DNA of 64,000 nucleotides from WTGA01 sp965231865. GTDB taxonomy: Bacteria > Pseudomonadota > Gammaproteobacteria > Arenicellales > Poriferihabitantaceae. The DNA is taken from contig CBDDOJ010000001.1 of NCBI GenBank assembly GCA_965231865.1, forward strand, positions 1,178,001-1,242,000, given 5' to 3'. Shown here piece by piece: positions 36,808 through 46,396 of this stretch. Position 1 is the stretch's first letter; each line of letters starts with the position of its first letter. The notes under the pieces are model-generated. The model saw only the letters and a list, made by a program, of their open reading frames with translations. It searched no databases and was not told where the DNA came from. A program made the position numbers and the translations under genes.

Positions 36808-37182
36808 ATGATGCCAGCGCCCAACCATGATCCCGGACTTGACACGTTGCTGGACCTTGATGGCGATACCTATTTCGTGGACGAGGCAGGGCACTGGGTG
36901 AAATTCGAAGTCCGGAGGGTCGAGGTCACGCCGGAGCGGCCGCACGGGATCAGGTATTCGCTAACGTTGCATGCACCGGGCGGAGCCAGGTTGGCAGGAT
37001 TCGATAATGCCCACCCGGTATGGGATGGTCGAACTCGAAGGGCGAAAAGGCGTACCAGGAGTGATCACCGTCACCAGCAAAATACAGTCCGGCCTTACGA
37101 CTACAGGGATGCCGGAACACTCATATTGGATTTCTGGCAGGAAGTCGACGGAATTCTGAAACAAAGGGGCTCGAATAAATGA
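36808..37182 (+). CDS. TumE-family toxin (DUF6516-type)
   Basis: A 124-residue protein matching the recalled TumE layout: a beta-rich N-terminal half (DGDTYFVDEAGHWVKFEVRRVE), the GIRYSLTLH segment, GFDNAHPVWDG, and the HRHQQNTVRPYDYRDAGTLILDFWQEV tail. TumE members are paired with TumA antitoxins. It overlaps the downstream gene by 4 bases (ATGA), so toxin comes first. The biochemical target is not known to me. Confidence 0.75.
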   Translation: MMPAPNHDPGLDTLLDLDGDTYFVDEAGHWVKFEVRRVEVTPERPHGIRYSLTLHAPGGARLAGFDNAHPVWDGRTRRAKRRTRSDHRHQQNTVRPYDYRDAGTLILDFWQEVDGILKQRGSNK

Positions 37183-37559
37183 AGACACTGAAGATCGGCA
37201 TTGCCGGGTATGACCTGATGAAGGCGAGGACCATGGCAATCGCACGAGGTGAGTACAAGCCTGCAAGAGGCGAACCGAAGGTCTGGTTCACGTCGATGGA
37301 GAGTTTCGCGAAGGTGCTCTCCCAGCACAATTGTGAACTGCTGACGCTGATTGCCCGGGAACGGCCGGATTCCATCACCGAACTGGCGGAGATATCTGGA
37401 CGAAACAAGTCGAATCTATCGCGCACACTGAAGACGATGGCGCAATATGGTCTCGTGGAAATGAAAAGGGGTCGGCAAGGGTCGCTCGCCCCGCGGGCAC
37501 CGTACGATCAGGTAAGAATTGATGTTTCATTGAATCCGACATCGGAGGAGAGGGCGTAA
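37179..37559 (+). CDS. TumA-family antitoxin with helix-turn-helix (HVO_A0114-like)
   Basis: A 126-residue protein with an N-terminal toxin-contacting part (LMKARTMAIARGEYKP) and a C-terminal winged helix (about 60-105): ARERPDSITELAEISGRNKSNLSRTLKTMAQYGLVEMKR. This is the layout of HVO_A0114-family putative DNA-binding proteins that accompany TumE toxins. Overlap with the toxin gene and the upstream palindrome support an autoregulated pair. Confidence 0.75.
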   Translation: MKTLKIGIAGYDLMKARTMAIARGEYKPARGEPKVWFTSMESFAKVLSQHNCELLTLIARERPDSITELAEISGRNKSNLSRTLKTMAQYGLVEMKRGRQGSLAPRAPYDQVRIDVSLNPTSEERA

Positions 37560-37561
37560 GT

Positions 37562-38051
37562 CCGCAGTTTCCTGTCGGCATGTCAATGGGAACGGTAGTG
37601 CCGGAGAGCATTCTGCTACGAGTTCAGCCTATTATGCGGATGACCGCAACCGGTTCTGGGGAGTTCTGCATAAAACCAGATTGACACCCCGTCAATTGGC
37701 ACCTGAAGAATTCCATCGGTTATCTGAATTTGGCATCGGCCTCACCGATCTGGCCAACCACACCAGCGGTCGTGATTCAAACCTTCGAGATCAGGACTTT
37801 GACATCGCGGGGTTCTGGAAGAAAATCCAGTCTGCACAACCACTGGTCGTAATGTTCAACGGAAAGACGGCTGCATCAAAGTTTTCTTGTACTTACGACA
37901 AGAAACCTTGATTACGGTCGAAGCAAGGAAAAAAACCGGTTCAACCATTCTATTTGTGGGACCCTCAACCCTTGGAGCTGGCGCTGCTTTCTGGATGCCA
38001 AAGTATTGGCACGACTGTGCACAACTCGTACGAGACCTGGGTGGTTCATAG
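37562..38051 (+). pseudogene. Decayed Mug/TDG-type mismatch-specific DNA glycosylase
   Basis: Three fragments in different frames rebuild one glycosylase. In the first frame there is GEHSATSSAYYADDRNRFWG, then VLHKTRLTPRQLAPEEFHRL, GIGLTDLANHTSG and NLRDQDFD, and LVVMFNGKTAASKF; the frame then ends at 37911. Another frame continues KTGSTILFVGPSTLGAGAAFWM and HDCAQLVRDLGG to the stop at 38049-38051. The N-terminal part (GTVV) seems to be in yet another frame. Intact family members remove mispaired uracil or thymine. At least two frameshifts make it non-functional. It lies beside the toxin-antitoxin genes, between conserved def and kdsB. Confidence 0.7.
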
Positions 38052-38057
38052 CTCAGG

Positions 38058-38825
38058 CTAACCGTGTTTTTTTCTGGCTGCCACCAGGTCTTCCTGGGTA
38101 TCAATACCCGGGCTGGGAACCACCACTGCTTTCAGACAGCGGATTTTGTGACCATGCCACAACACCCGCAACTGCTCCAGCTTTTCCAGTTCTTCCAGGG
38201 CCGGCCGCTCCATCAATGTGTATTTTCTCAGGAATTCGGCCCGGTACGCGTAAATGCCCAGATGACGATACGCCTGATAATCAACATTTTCCCCAAGGGG
38301 TACCGAACCGGAATCTCTCACCCAGGGAATCGGTGCCCGGCTGAAATACATCGCATGACCCGCCTGATTGCAAACCACTTTAACGACTGCGGGGTCGGTG
38401 AGCTGGGTCTCCCGGTCCAGGGGAGCACATGCGGTGGCCATGGCCGCCGCTCCATCCCCCGCCAGCCCCTGTGCCAGCTGGTTGATCAACGCCGCCGGCA
38501 TATCGGGTTCATCGCCCTGTACATTCACAATGATTTCCCGGTCTCCAATTCCAAGCAGGGCAGACGCTTCCGCAATGCGGTCGCTGCCCGAGGGATGATC
38601 CGGGGAAGTCATCACGGCCTGGCCGCCGAAAGATTCCACGACATCCGCAATGCGCGGACTGTCGGTGGCCACCACAACCGATGTGGCGGCACTTTCCCTG
38701 CAGCGTTCCACCACATGCTGAATCATGGGTTTGCCGCCAATGTCCAGCAAGGGCTTCCCGGGCAGCCGGCTGGCCTGGTACCGCGCCGGAACAATAATAT
38801 GAAACCCGGAATCTTTCACAGTCAT
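38058..38825 (-). CDS. kdsB: 3-deoxy-manno-octulosonate cytidylyltransferase
   Basis: A 255-residue enzyme that activates Kdo as CMP-Kdo for LPS. The N-terminal IIVPARYQASRLPGKPLLDIGGKPMI is the CTP-binding motif, and VNVQGDEPDMP carries catalytic acidic residues. The start overlaps the lpxK stop by 4 bases: msbA-lpxK-kdsB operon. Confidence 0.95.
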   Translation of the reverse strand: MTVKDSGFHIIVPARYQASRLPGKPLLDIGGKPMIQHVVERCRESAATSVVVATDSPRIADVVESFGGQAVMTSPDHPSGSDRIAEASALLGIGDREIIVNVQGDEPDMPAALINQLAQGLAGDGAAAMATACAPLDRETQLTDPAVVKVVCNQAGHAMYFSRAPIPWVRDSGSVPLGENVDYQAYRHLGIYAYRAEFLRKYTLMERPALEELEKLEQLRVLWHGHKIRCLKAVVVPSPGIDTQEDLVAARKKHG

Positions 38826-39853
38826 CGGTCGGTACCCAGCCGCTCCCGGACTTTTTCAAAAATCTCCGGGTCGGCGTGCAAATAGGCCGGAACCGCCCAC
38901 ATTTTTTCCCTGTTTTTCATTTCCCGGCATTTTATCGCATCTTTCTCGGTCATCAGAATCTCCTGTGCAGGATCAAAACAAAAATCTTCGGGGGCGTATT
39001 GATGGTGATCCGGAAACGCATGCTCCTCCACTGTCAACCCCGCTCCCTTCAATGCCTGGAAAAACCGCTGGGGTTTTCCCACCCCGGCCACCGCATGCAC
39101 CGGTTCGTCCCGAAACGTGGAGAGTGCGCGCACCAATCCGGTCGCCAGGTTTTTGGCATCGTGGACGTGAACCTGCATTCCCAGCACCTCTTTCCCTTTC
39201 CGGCAGGTCCGGTCCGGATTTCCATTGGCAACAATGACATGCGCCCGGTCCAGGGACGAAATCGGCTCACGCAGGGGTCCCGCAGGCAGGCACCAGTGAT
39301 TGGCGGTGCCGGATTCTTCATTGATCACCACAACATCCATCTCCCGCCGGAGGGCGAAATGCTGGAATCCATCGTCGCTGACCAATACATCACAACCGAA
39401 GGCATCAATCAGGCGGGAACCACTTTGAACCCGGTCCGGACCGACGACAACAGGGACGTCGCATCGCTCGAAAATCAACTGGGGTTCATCCCCGACAAGG
39501 TCAGCAGTGGTACTTTTATCCACCTGCCTGGGCCAGAAATCCGACTGCCCGCCGTATCCCCGGGAAAGTACCCCGGGGGAATACCCCTGTTCCTTGAGGA
39601 ACTGCACCATGGCGATGACCAGTGGGGTTTTTCCACTGCCCCCAACGCTGATGCCGCCGATGACAATGACCGGAACCCCCAGTTGTGATGACCGGAATAT
39701 TCCCATCCGGTAGCCGGCATGCCGCAATGCCATCACCAGCCGGTACAGCAGTGAAAGGGGATACAGCAGAACACTGGCAAGGTTTGGCTCACGCCAGCCC
39801 TGCTGAATGCTATCCAGTACCGGACCCAGAATCCGTGGCACTGTGCTGCGCAT
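38822..39853 (-). CDS. lpxK: Tetraacyldisaccharide 4'-kinase
   Basis: A 343-residue membrane-associated kinase adding the 4'-phosphate of lipid A. Walker A is GGISVGGSGKTPL; the N-terminal hydrophobic SVLLYPLSLLYRLVMALR anchors it, and GVLSRGYGGQ and VLVSDDGFQH are family motifs. The ATG at 39853 gives an expected N-terminus and overlaps msbA by 44 bases; the open frame extends further into msbA. Confidence 0.93.
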   Translation of the reverse strand: MRSTVPRILGPVLDSIQQGWREPNLASVLLYPLSLLYRLVMALRHAGYRMGIFRSSQLGVPVIVIGGISVGGSGKTPLVIAMVQFLKEQGYSPGVLSRGYGGQSDFWPRQVDKSTTADLVGDEPQLIFERCDVPVVVGPDRVQSGSRLIDAFGCDVLVSDDGFQHFALRREMDVVVINEESGTANHWCLPAGPLREPISSLDRAHVIVANGNPDRTCRKGKEVLGMQVHVHDAKNLATGLVRALSTFRDEPVHAVAGVGKPQRFFQALKGAGLTVEEHAFPDHHQYAPEDFCFDPAQEILMTEKDAIKCREMKNREKMWAVPAYLHADPEIFEKVRERLGTDR

Positions 39854-41573
39854 TGTAAAGCTGAAAGTAGGCGCCCTGTTTTTGAAGCAGTCCCTGGTGG
39901 GTGCCGCGTTCCACAATTTCCCCCTTTTCCAGGACCAGTATGAGATCCGCATTTTCAATGGTGCTCAACCTGTGGGCGATGATCAGCGTGGTCCGGTTTT
40001 CGATGAGCCGGTCAATGGCCTTTTGGATTTTCTTTTCCGAACCCGAGTCCAGGGATGAAGTGGCTTCGTCCAGGATCAGGACCGGCGCATCCTTGTACAG
40101 GGCCCGGGCAATGGCGATTCTCTGGCGCTGGCCCCCGGACAACCGGATGCCGGACTCTCCCACACCGGTATCGAGACCCTTGGGGAATATCTCCAGGAAC
40201 TCGGCACAATACGCCGCTTCCACGGCCTCCATCAGCCGGTCCTCATCGATCACACCTTTTCGGCCATAGGCGATGTTGTTCCGGATACTGTCATCAAACA
40301 GCATCACTTCCTGGCTGACAATGGCGGTGTTGTCCCGGAACGACTCCAGCGTGGTTTGTTCAACGGGAATCCGGTCAATGCAGACCTGACCGGAAACGGG
40401 AATGTAGAAACGCATCAAAATGGATGCAATGGTGCTCTTTCCACTGCCTGAATGACCCACCAGGGCCACCGTTTTTCCGGCAGGAATCTCGAAGTTGATC
40501 TCCTTCAGAACCAGGCTGCTTTCATCCGTATAATAGAAGGAGACATTTTCGAATGAAACATTTCCGCTGACATGGCCCAGCCGGTGGGTGCCTTCATCCC
40601 TCTCTGTGGGCAAATCGATGGTTCGAAACACGGACTCGGCTCCGGCCATCCCCGTCTGTATCACCTCGTTGATCTTGGAAAGATTTTTCACCGGCCGCAC
40701 CACCATGGTCATGGACACCAGGTAGGAGGTAAAAACCCCGGGTTTGATTTCCAGAATCAACGCAAGCCAGATGACGACGGCCACCCCGGTCCCCAGCACA
40801 AATACCAGCAGAGGCACACTTGCACACAGAATCGCCACCTTCTTCATGGATTGCTGCCGGTTTGAATTGTTTGCCGAAAAGAAGGTCGATTTCTCGAGTT
40901 CATAGGCGCCAAATATTTTCACCAGCTGATGACTCTGGAATGTCTGCTTGGCAATGTGGGTGATGTCCCCCACGCTTTCCTGGATTCTTGAACTGATACT
41001 TCGAAAACGCTTGCTTGAAAACGTGAAAATCACATACGCCAGAGGAAAGATCAGAATAAATATAACGGACAGTTTCCAACTCAGGTAAAACATCAGGGAA
41101 AGCAGGAAGATCACTTTCAACAGGTCCCGGAACAGGGTTCTGAACGCCCCGCTGCTTGCACGCGCCACCTGTTCCACATCATAGGTCAGACGGGAGACCA
41201 GCCCCCCAATGGAATAGACATCGTAGTAGGCGGCCGGGGCATACAACAGCCGTTCAAACATTTTCTGACGCAAATCCTGGACCACCTTCCGCGAAACCCA
41301 GTTAATGCAGTACCCATCGACAAAGGCACCGATGGCCCGGCCCAGGGTAATCAATATCAGGACAACCGGTATCCAGGTGATGTAATCGGCATCGCGCTCA
41401 ACAAATCCCTTGTCCATGAGCGGCTGCAGGATCCAGGCAGCTCCGGTATCCCCGGCAGCGACAATCAGCATGCCTGCCACTCCGGCAAAAAATACCCATT
41501 TATACGGCAACACATGGTGAAGCAACCGGAGATACAAATTGACCGTATCGGCGGATTGGGTGGACTGGCTCAC
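39810..41573 (-). CDS. msbA: Lipid A export ATP-binding/permease MsbA
   Basis: A 587-residue ABC half-transporter flipping lipid A-core. Six N-terminal membrane helices (about 20-310) are followed by an ATPase with Walker A GHSGSGKSTI, Q-loop, signature LSGGQRQRIAIARAL and Walker B LILDEATSSLD. First of msbA-lpxK-kdsB. Confidence 0.94.
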   Translation of the reverse strand: MSQSTQSADTVNLYLRLLHHVLPYKWVFFAGVAGMLIVAAGDTGAAWILQPLMDKGFVERDADYITWIPVVLILITLGRAIGAFVDGYCINWVSRKVVQDLRQKMFERLLYAPAAYYDVYSIGGLVSRLTYDVEQVARASSGAFRTLFRDLLKVIFLLSLMFYLSWKLSVIFILIFPLAYVIFTFSSKRFRSISSRIQESVGDITHIAKQTFQSHQLVKIFGAYELEKSTFFSANNSNRQQSMKKVAILCASVPLLVFVLGTGVAVVIWLALILEIKPGVFTSYLVSMTMVVRPVKNLSKINEVIQTGMAGAESVFRTIDLPTERDEGTHRLGHVSGNVSFENVSFYYTDESSLVLKEINFEIPAGKTVALVGHSGSGKSTIASILMRFYIPVSGQVCIDRIPVEQTTLESFRDNTAIVSQEVMLFDDSIRNNIAYGRKGVIDEDRLMEAVEAAYCAEFLEIFPKGLDTGVGESGIRLSGGQRQRIAIARALYKDAPVLILDEATSSLDSGSEKKIQKAIDRLIENRTTLIIAHRLSTIENADLILVLEKGEIVERGTHQGLLQKQGAYFQLYNAQHSATDSGSGTG

Positions 41574-42058
41574 AGGCTTGAAACAGGAATCATGGACATC
41601 GTTATTTTAACCCGGACTACACGCCGGAAAGCATATCATGAATCCGATGATCGCCCGGCAGACACTGTTGGGAGCCTGTTTTCGCGGGATGTAATGCATT
41701 CCATTGGACTCCGGCCGCTTTCCAGAATCCGGAAAAACCCGTCATCGGGAGTGACCGGTGGGGAGGGAAGGTCTCAGCGGGTCGCAGAAACCAAACCACC
41801 CGGTGATGGCCGCAGCATGGGCCATCTTTTCCGGGTAGTGGTTGGACCGGGCCGGTTACGGCCGGTATCCGGATCGTTTCTCCCAACAGGATGCCGGGGG
41901 GACGACCTGCCGAAGTCCCATCAATGGGGGTACCGGCGGCCCTGAAAAACCGCTGGTACCCCGCATCCTGACCGCTCCCCCGGGAGTTCAGGGAGCAACC
42001 CTTTCCGGTGACCATCCACCGACGTGGAAAGCCACCGGGGAGCGGGTTTCAGGACCGG
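41574..42058. other. Gene-free stretch between msbA and the pot operon
   Basis: No recognisable gene on either strand. Several G/C-rich inverted repeats exist (for example GCTCCC...GGGAGC near 41973-41996) but none has a T tract, so no terminator is called. It should contain the msbA promoter and the 3' end of the pot transcript. Confidence 0.35.
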
Positions 42059-43093
42059 CTACTTCAGTAAATTCGTCCAGATCCGATCGTACAGCTTGAC
42101 CACCTCGGGACTGCAGGGAGGCACGAAATCCGGGGCCGGCGCGGATGCCGGCAGATTGGTTTCGTGTGCGGTCTTCAGGTCATCATCCAGGAACGGCTCG
42201 GTGCCGGAAACCCCTGCCGTATAGCGTGCGAAATTGGTCAGGGTGGCCGCGTTTTCAGGCACAAGCATGAAATTCATGAATTTCTTTGCATTCTCCAGGT
42301 TGGGTCCCCCCTTGAGTGCGACAAGATTGTCCATCCAACCGGTAAATCCTTCTTTCGGATACGCATATTTCAAGCTCGCTTTTTCAGCCCGTGCCCGCAT
42401 GCCAAATCCATTCCAGATTTGCCCTACCGCGGCATCCCCGGAAACCAGGACTTCCTTGGCGCCATCCGAATTGAAGCTCAACCAGTGTTGCTTGGCATTG
42501 GTCAGCAAATCGTTCAGTTTTTTCAGGTCTTCCGGGTTACCATTGCAACGGTCCAGTCCAAGATAACGCAATCCGGCGTTCAGGACGTCATTGACGTCTT
42601 TAAGCATGTTGATCTTGCCCTGCAGTTCTGCCGGTGGATTGAAAATGATCTCCAGTGTATCAATATCCCCATCATAGACTTCGGTATCCACCATAAAACC
42701 GGTGGTTCCCCACTGGTAGGGCACCGAATACTGTCTGCCCGGGTCGAAATACACATCCACGAAGTCCGGGTCCATATTCCCGAAGTTTTCAAATTCGGAA
42801 GCGTTGACCTGTTCCAGCATGCCTTCTTCAATCAATATCTGTACCATGTAATCCCCGGGGACGGCCAGATCGTAGCCGGTGACGCCGGATTTCAACTTGG
42901 CCAGCAGCGATTCATTGGAATCATAGGTGTCCATCGTGACTTCGACATCATGCTCTGCGGAAAATTTGTCGATCAATTCCTGGGGAAGGTAATCGAACCA
43001 GTTATAGATATTCAGCTTCCCCTCGGCCATTGCAGGACCGGACAGGAAAACCAGGCTCAACAAGGATGCCAAGACAATTGAAATCTTTTTCAT
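42059..43093 (-). CDS. PotD/PotF-type periplasmic binding protein
   Basis: A 344-residue periplasmic solute-binding protein with signal peptide (cleaved after AMA, about residue 23). It begins GKLNIYNWFDYLPQELIDKF, the PotD/PotF-type opening, with the cleft residues in YDLAVPGDYMV and PYQWGTTGFMVD. By family it should bind putrescine or spermidine. Its neighbour across the divergent promoter is a methylamine-type methyltransferase, so a quaternary or methylated amine ligand is an alternative. Last gene of the pot operon, 60 bases after the permease. Confidence 0.88.
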   Translation of the reverse strand: MKKISIVLASLLSLVFLSGPAMAEGKLNIYNWFDYLPQELIDKFSAEHDVEVTMDTYDSNESLLAKLKSGVTGYDLAVPGDYMVQILIEEGMLEQVNASEFENFGNMDPDFVDVYFDPGRQYSVPYQWGTTGFMVDTEVYDGDIDTLEIIFNPPAELQGKINMLKDVNDVLNAGLRYLGLDRCNGNPEDLKKLNDLLTNAKQHWLSFNSDGAKEVLVSGDAAVGQIWNGFGMRARAEKASLKYAYPKEGFTGWMDNLVALKGGPNLENAKKFMNFMLVPENAATLTNFARYTAGVSGTEPFLDDDLKTAHETNLPASAPAPDFVPPCSPEVVKLYDRIWTNLLK

Positions 43094-43153
43094 ATTCTTC
43101 TCCTATAGGATGTATTGAAAATGGGTGACCGCTAGCGGTTTCACACCGGCCGA

Positions 43154-43954
43154 TTATATACCGGAACCGGGCTTTTTTCCCAGCAGGTAGGAAAGCGTCA
43201 CAAAAAATATGGACACCAGCAAAAGCAGCGTGGATACCGCGTTGATTTCCGGTGTCAACCCGGTGCGAACCAGTCCATAGATGGCCAGGGGCAGGGTCGT
43301 GGCCCCGGGTCCGGCGACGAAATTGGTAATAATGAAATCGTCCAGGGAAATGATGAATGCCAGAATGAACCCGGCCACGATACCGGGAAACATCATGGGC
43401 AACATGACATACCGAAAGGTTTGCCAGCTGTCGGCGTACAGGTCTTTGGCGGCTTCCTCGTAGTGGCTTTCTATGCCTTCCAGCCGGGCGGTAATGGGCA
43501 AATAGGCAAACGGAATACAAAATACGGTATGGGCCAGCAGAATACTGCCGATTCCCAACGGAATCCCGACCAGCACGAAGAATACCAGGGATGCAATGGC
43601 GGTCACGATTTCAGGCACCATCAGCGGCAGGCTGATAATCCCGATGCTGGCCTCCCTGCCGCGAAAAGCCCGGTTTCGTATGATCGCCAGTGCGGCCGCG
43701 GTGGCAAAGATGGTGGACGCCGTGGCGGCAGATACCGCGATGATCAGGGAATTGTAGGTGGCCCGCTGAATGAGGTCGTTGTTAAAGGCTTTCGCGTACC
43801 AGGAAAAACTGAATCCTCCCCACACGGTGATAGAACGGATTTCATTGAACGAATACAGTGCAATGACAATGAGCGGACCATATAAGAAAACAAGGCAGGC
43901 CCAGGTCACGCCTGCGAACCCGGGATAACGTTTCAGATCGTGTGTTTTACCCAT
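43154..43954 (-). CDS. PotC/PotI-type ABC permease
   Basis: A 266-residue inner-membrane permease, six helices, with the EAA loop around EEAAKDLYADSWQTFRYVMLPMMFPGI. It begins MGKTHDLKRYPGFAG; the frame extends upstream to 44020 inside potB-type gene. Partner of the PotB-type permease encoded just upstream (8-base gap). Confidence 0.88.
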   Translation of the reverse strand: MGKTHDLKRYPGFAGVTWACLVFLYGPLIVIALYSFNEIRSITVWGGFSFSWYAKAFNNDLIQRATYNSLIIAVSAATASTIFATAAALAIIRNRAFRGREASIGIISLPLMVPEIVTAIASLVFFVLVGIPLGIGSILLAHTVFCIPFAYLPITARLEGIESHYEEAAKDLYADSWQTFRYVMLPMMFPGIVAGFILAFIISLDDFIITNFVAGPGATTLPLAIYGLVRTGLTPEINAVSTLLLLVSIFFVTLSYLLGKKPGSGI

Positions 43955-43962
43955 GGGCCCAG

Positions 43963-44901
43963 TCAATGCAACGCAATACGGGACTTGCTCTGCTGGCGGA
44001 TATAGACCATCAATGCACACAGAACCATGGTCATCAGTATCACCGCCGCAGCCGAGCCAAAGGGCCAGTTCCGGGACCCCTGAAACTGCAGGGCGATTAA
44101 ATTTCCGATCATCAGCTTTTTACCGCCTCCCAGCAAATCCGGGGCAATAAATGAACCCAGGCTTGGAATAAACACCAGCAGGCAGCCTGCAACAATGCCG
44201 GGCACCACCAGCGGCAAAATTATTTTCCGCAAAATGGTCCATCGATTCGCATACAGATCATAGGAGGCTTCCACCAGGCGAAAATCAAATCGCTCAATGG
44301 CCGCGTACAGCGGCAGGACCATAAACGGCAGATAGGTGTAGACCAGGCCGAGGCCCACACCGAAATTGGTATAGGCAATCTTGATTGGCTCATCGATTGC
44401 CCCGATGGATATCAACGCATAATTCAGCGGTCCTTCATTGCGAATCAGGAACAGCATCGCAATGGTCCTGATCAGCAAATTGATCCAGTACGGAACCGTA
44501 ATCAACAACACCCACATGTACTTTTTGCGTTCGGGCAGGGTCGCGATGTAATAGGCGGTGGGAAACCCAATCAGGAAACAAACGATGGTGGTCACCAGCG
44601 CCTGCACAAAAGAACGGAAATAAATCTGCAGATAGGCGGGAGAAAACGCCAGAGTGTCATCCAGGAAGTCCCGTTCAAATAAAAACTGGATATAGGATTC
44701 AAAGGAAAAATCCCAAATCACCCCACCGTATGTTCCAGGAGTCAGAAAGGAATAGACAACAATAATGCAAAGCGGCAGGATCAAAAAACAAAAAATAAGC
44801 AGTAACGCAGGGAACAGCAACCATGCCCGGGCTTTTAGCATTTGTCTTGCACGAATCCTTCCCGGCCGGGTTCGCCGCTGTGTGGTTTCCGTTACATTCA
44901 T
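43963..44901 (-). CDS. PotB/PotH-type ABC permease
   Basis: A 312-residue permease with six helices and EAA-loop VEASYDLYANRWTILRKIILPLVVPGIVAG. N-terminal basic cytoplasmic stretch TQRRTRPGRIRARQM, as in PotB/PotH. Start at 44901 follows the ATPase stop (44903) immediately; the longer frame overlaps the ATPase. Confidence 0.88.
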   Translation of the reverse strand: MNVTETTQRRTRPGRIRARQMLKARAWLLFPALLLIFCFLILPLCIIVVYSFLTPGTYGGVIWDFSFESYIQFLFERDFLDDTLAFSPAYLQIYFRSFVQALVTTIVCFLIGFPTAYYIATLPERKKYMWVLLITVPYWINLLIRTIAMLFLIRNEGPLNYALISIGAIDEPIKIAYTNFGVGLGLVYTYLPFMVLPLYAAIERFDFRLVEASYDLYANRWTILRKIILPLVVPGIVAGCLLVFIPSLGSFIAPDLLGGGKKLMIGNLIALQFQGSRNWPFGSAAAVILMTMVLCALMVYIRQQSKSRIALH

Positions 44902-44902
44902 A

Positions 44903-45997
44903 TCAATCCGCCAATACCCGGCATGCGGATTCATCCATCACAACCCTTGCCGGGTCTCCAGGCCTGAACCGGGGGGATTGGTGGCTGTTCTGTATTCTTG
45001 CCAGCACAGAGGTCTGGTTGCCGAGTTGTACCAGATAATGCGTATCGGTCCCCAAATAGATCAGTCGGTCTACGGTTCCGTCGATCCCGCCCCCCGCTGT
45101 ACCGGGGCTGTACAGAGAAACTTTCTCAGGACGGATACAAATCGTTACCTTGCTGCCCCGTTCCCTGGGGACCGCCAGGTTTGCTGACAGTTGCGCCCCG
45201 TTGGCCAGCACGCACCGGGCGCGGTCAGCGTTTATGGATTGCACCGTGGCGGCAAGAAAATTGGTTTCACCGATGAAATCCGCAACAAAGTGATTGATCG
45301 GGTTTTCATAGATCTCGGTTGGCTTGCCGGTCTGCTGGATTTTTCCATCGGACATGACCGCAATCCGGTCACTCATGGTCAGAGCTTCCTCCTGGTCATG
45401 GGTAACAAAGATGAACGTGATCCCGGTTTCTTCCTGTACCTGTTTCAATTCCACCCGCATTTCCTGTCGTAATTTCAGGTCCAGCGCGGACAGCGGTTCA
45501 TCCAGGAGCAAAACTTTCGGGTGACTCGCCAATGCCCGTGCCAGGGCAACCCGTTGCTGTTGACCTCCGGACAATTGCGCCGGATGACGGCTGGCAAACG
45601 CGGTCATGTGTACCAGGTCAAGCATTCGTTCCACCGTCGCCTTGATTTCCGCATCTCCCTGCTTCAGCATCCGCAGACTGAAGCCGATATTTTCGGCGAC
45701 GGTCATGTGCGGGAATAAAGCATAGTGCTGGAAAACGGTATTGACCGGTCGCTGATTCGGCGGCAAGTGGTCGATTTCTTCGCCAAATAACAGGATTCGA
45801 CCGGAAGACAACTGCTCAAAACCGGCGATACAACGAAGCAATGTGGTTTTTCCACACCCCGATGGGCCCAGTAATGTAAAGAATTCGTTGTCCCGGATGG
45901 AGATGGATACGTCATCCAGTGCGGTCACACCCGAAGCACCTGCCCCATAGACTTTGGTGATCGAAATTCCGTTTACCGCATAGATATCTTTAGCCAT
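44903..45997 (-). CDS. PotA/PotG-type ABC transporter ATPase
   Basis: A 364-residue ATPase: Walker A GPSGCGKTTLLRCIAGF, Q-loop FQHYALFPHMTV, signature LSGGQQQRVALARALA, Walker B VLLLDEPLSALD, and a C-terminal TOBE domain (FIGETNFLAATV, ICIRPEKVSLY). First gene of a four-gene importer operon, divergent from the MttB-type methyltransferase gene. Confidence 0.92.
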   Translation of the reverse strand: MAKDIYAVNGISITKVYGAGASGVTALDDVSISIRDNEFFTLLGPSGCGKTTLLRCIAGFEQLSSGRILLFGEEIDHLPPNQRPVNTVFQHYALFPHMTVAENIGFSLRMLKQGDAEIKATVERMLDLVHMTAFASRHPAQLSGGQQQRVALARALASHPKVLLLDEPLSALDLKLRQEMRVELKQVQEETGITFIFVTHDQEEALTMSDRIAVMSDGKIQQTGKPTEIYENPINHFVADFIGETNFLAATVQSINADRARCVLANGAQLSANLAVPRERGSKVTICIRPEKVSLYSPGTAGGGIDGTVDRLIYLGTDTHYLVQLGNQTSVLARIQNSHQSPRFRPGDPARVVMDESACRVLAD

Positions 45998-46396
45998 GAT
46001 CTTTTATCGGACAAGGGTGGTCGTCACATTGGTTCCGGGTTCTGGGGCCAGCAGGCAGCAGCTGGTCCACCACAAGCCACTCGACTGCCGGATTTATAGC
46101 ACAAATCGATTGGTTCTGTTAGCCGGTGGAGGATGAAGTGTCCCGAATGGGTCGTCCACCGGGGTGGCTTTTTTGCCCGGAAGGTTCGATTGCACGACTG
46201 TCCCGGGTTGCGTCCTCCCTGGAAATCCCCATGGTGAGTTTTTCCACTCAACCCGGCCTTGGCTGTTATACTCCCACACCGGATCCATGCATCGCACAGA
46301 TAGGGCGCAATCGGTGACCCTGAGATTGCATCACAACCAACAACAAATAGACCTCCCCCATTCCCAAGAGGCTGGCACATTGAATGAACACGACCC
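45998..46396. promoter_or_regulatory. Divergent promoter region, pot importer / mttB-type gene
   Basis: About 400 bases separate two divergent transcription units with plausibly linked functions. On the plus strand TGTTATACT at 46264-46272 is an extended -10 candidate about 130 bases before the methyltransferase start. No strong palindrome, riboswitch or regulator gene is recognised here; the frames within it are not protein-like. Confidence 0.4.
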
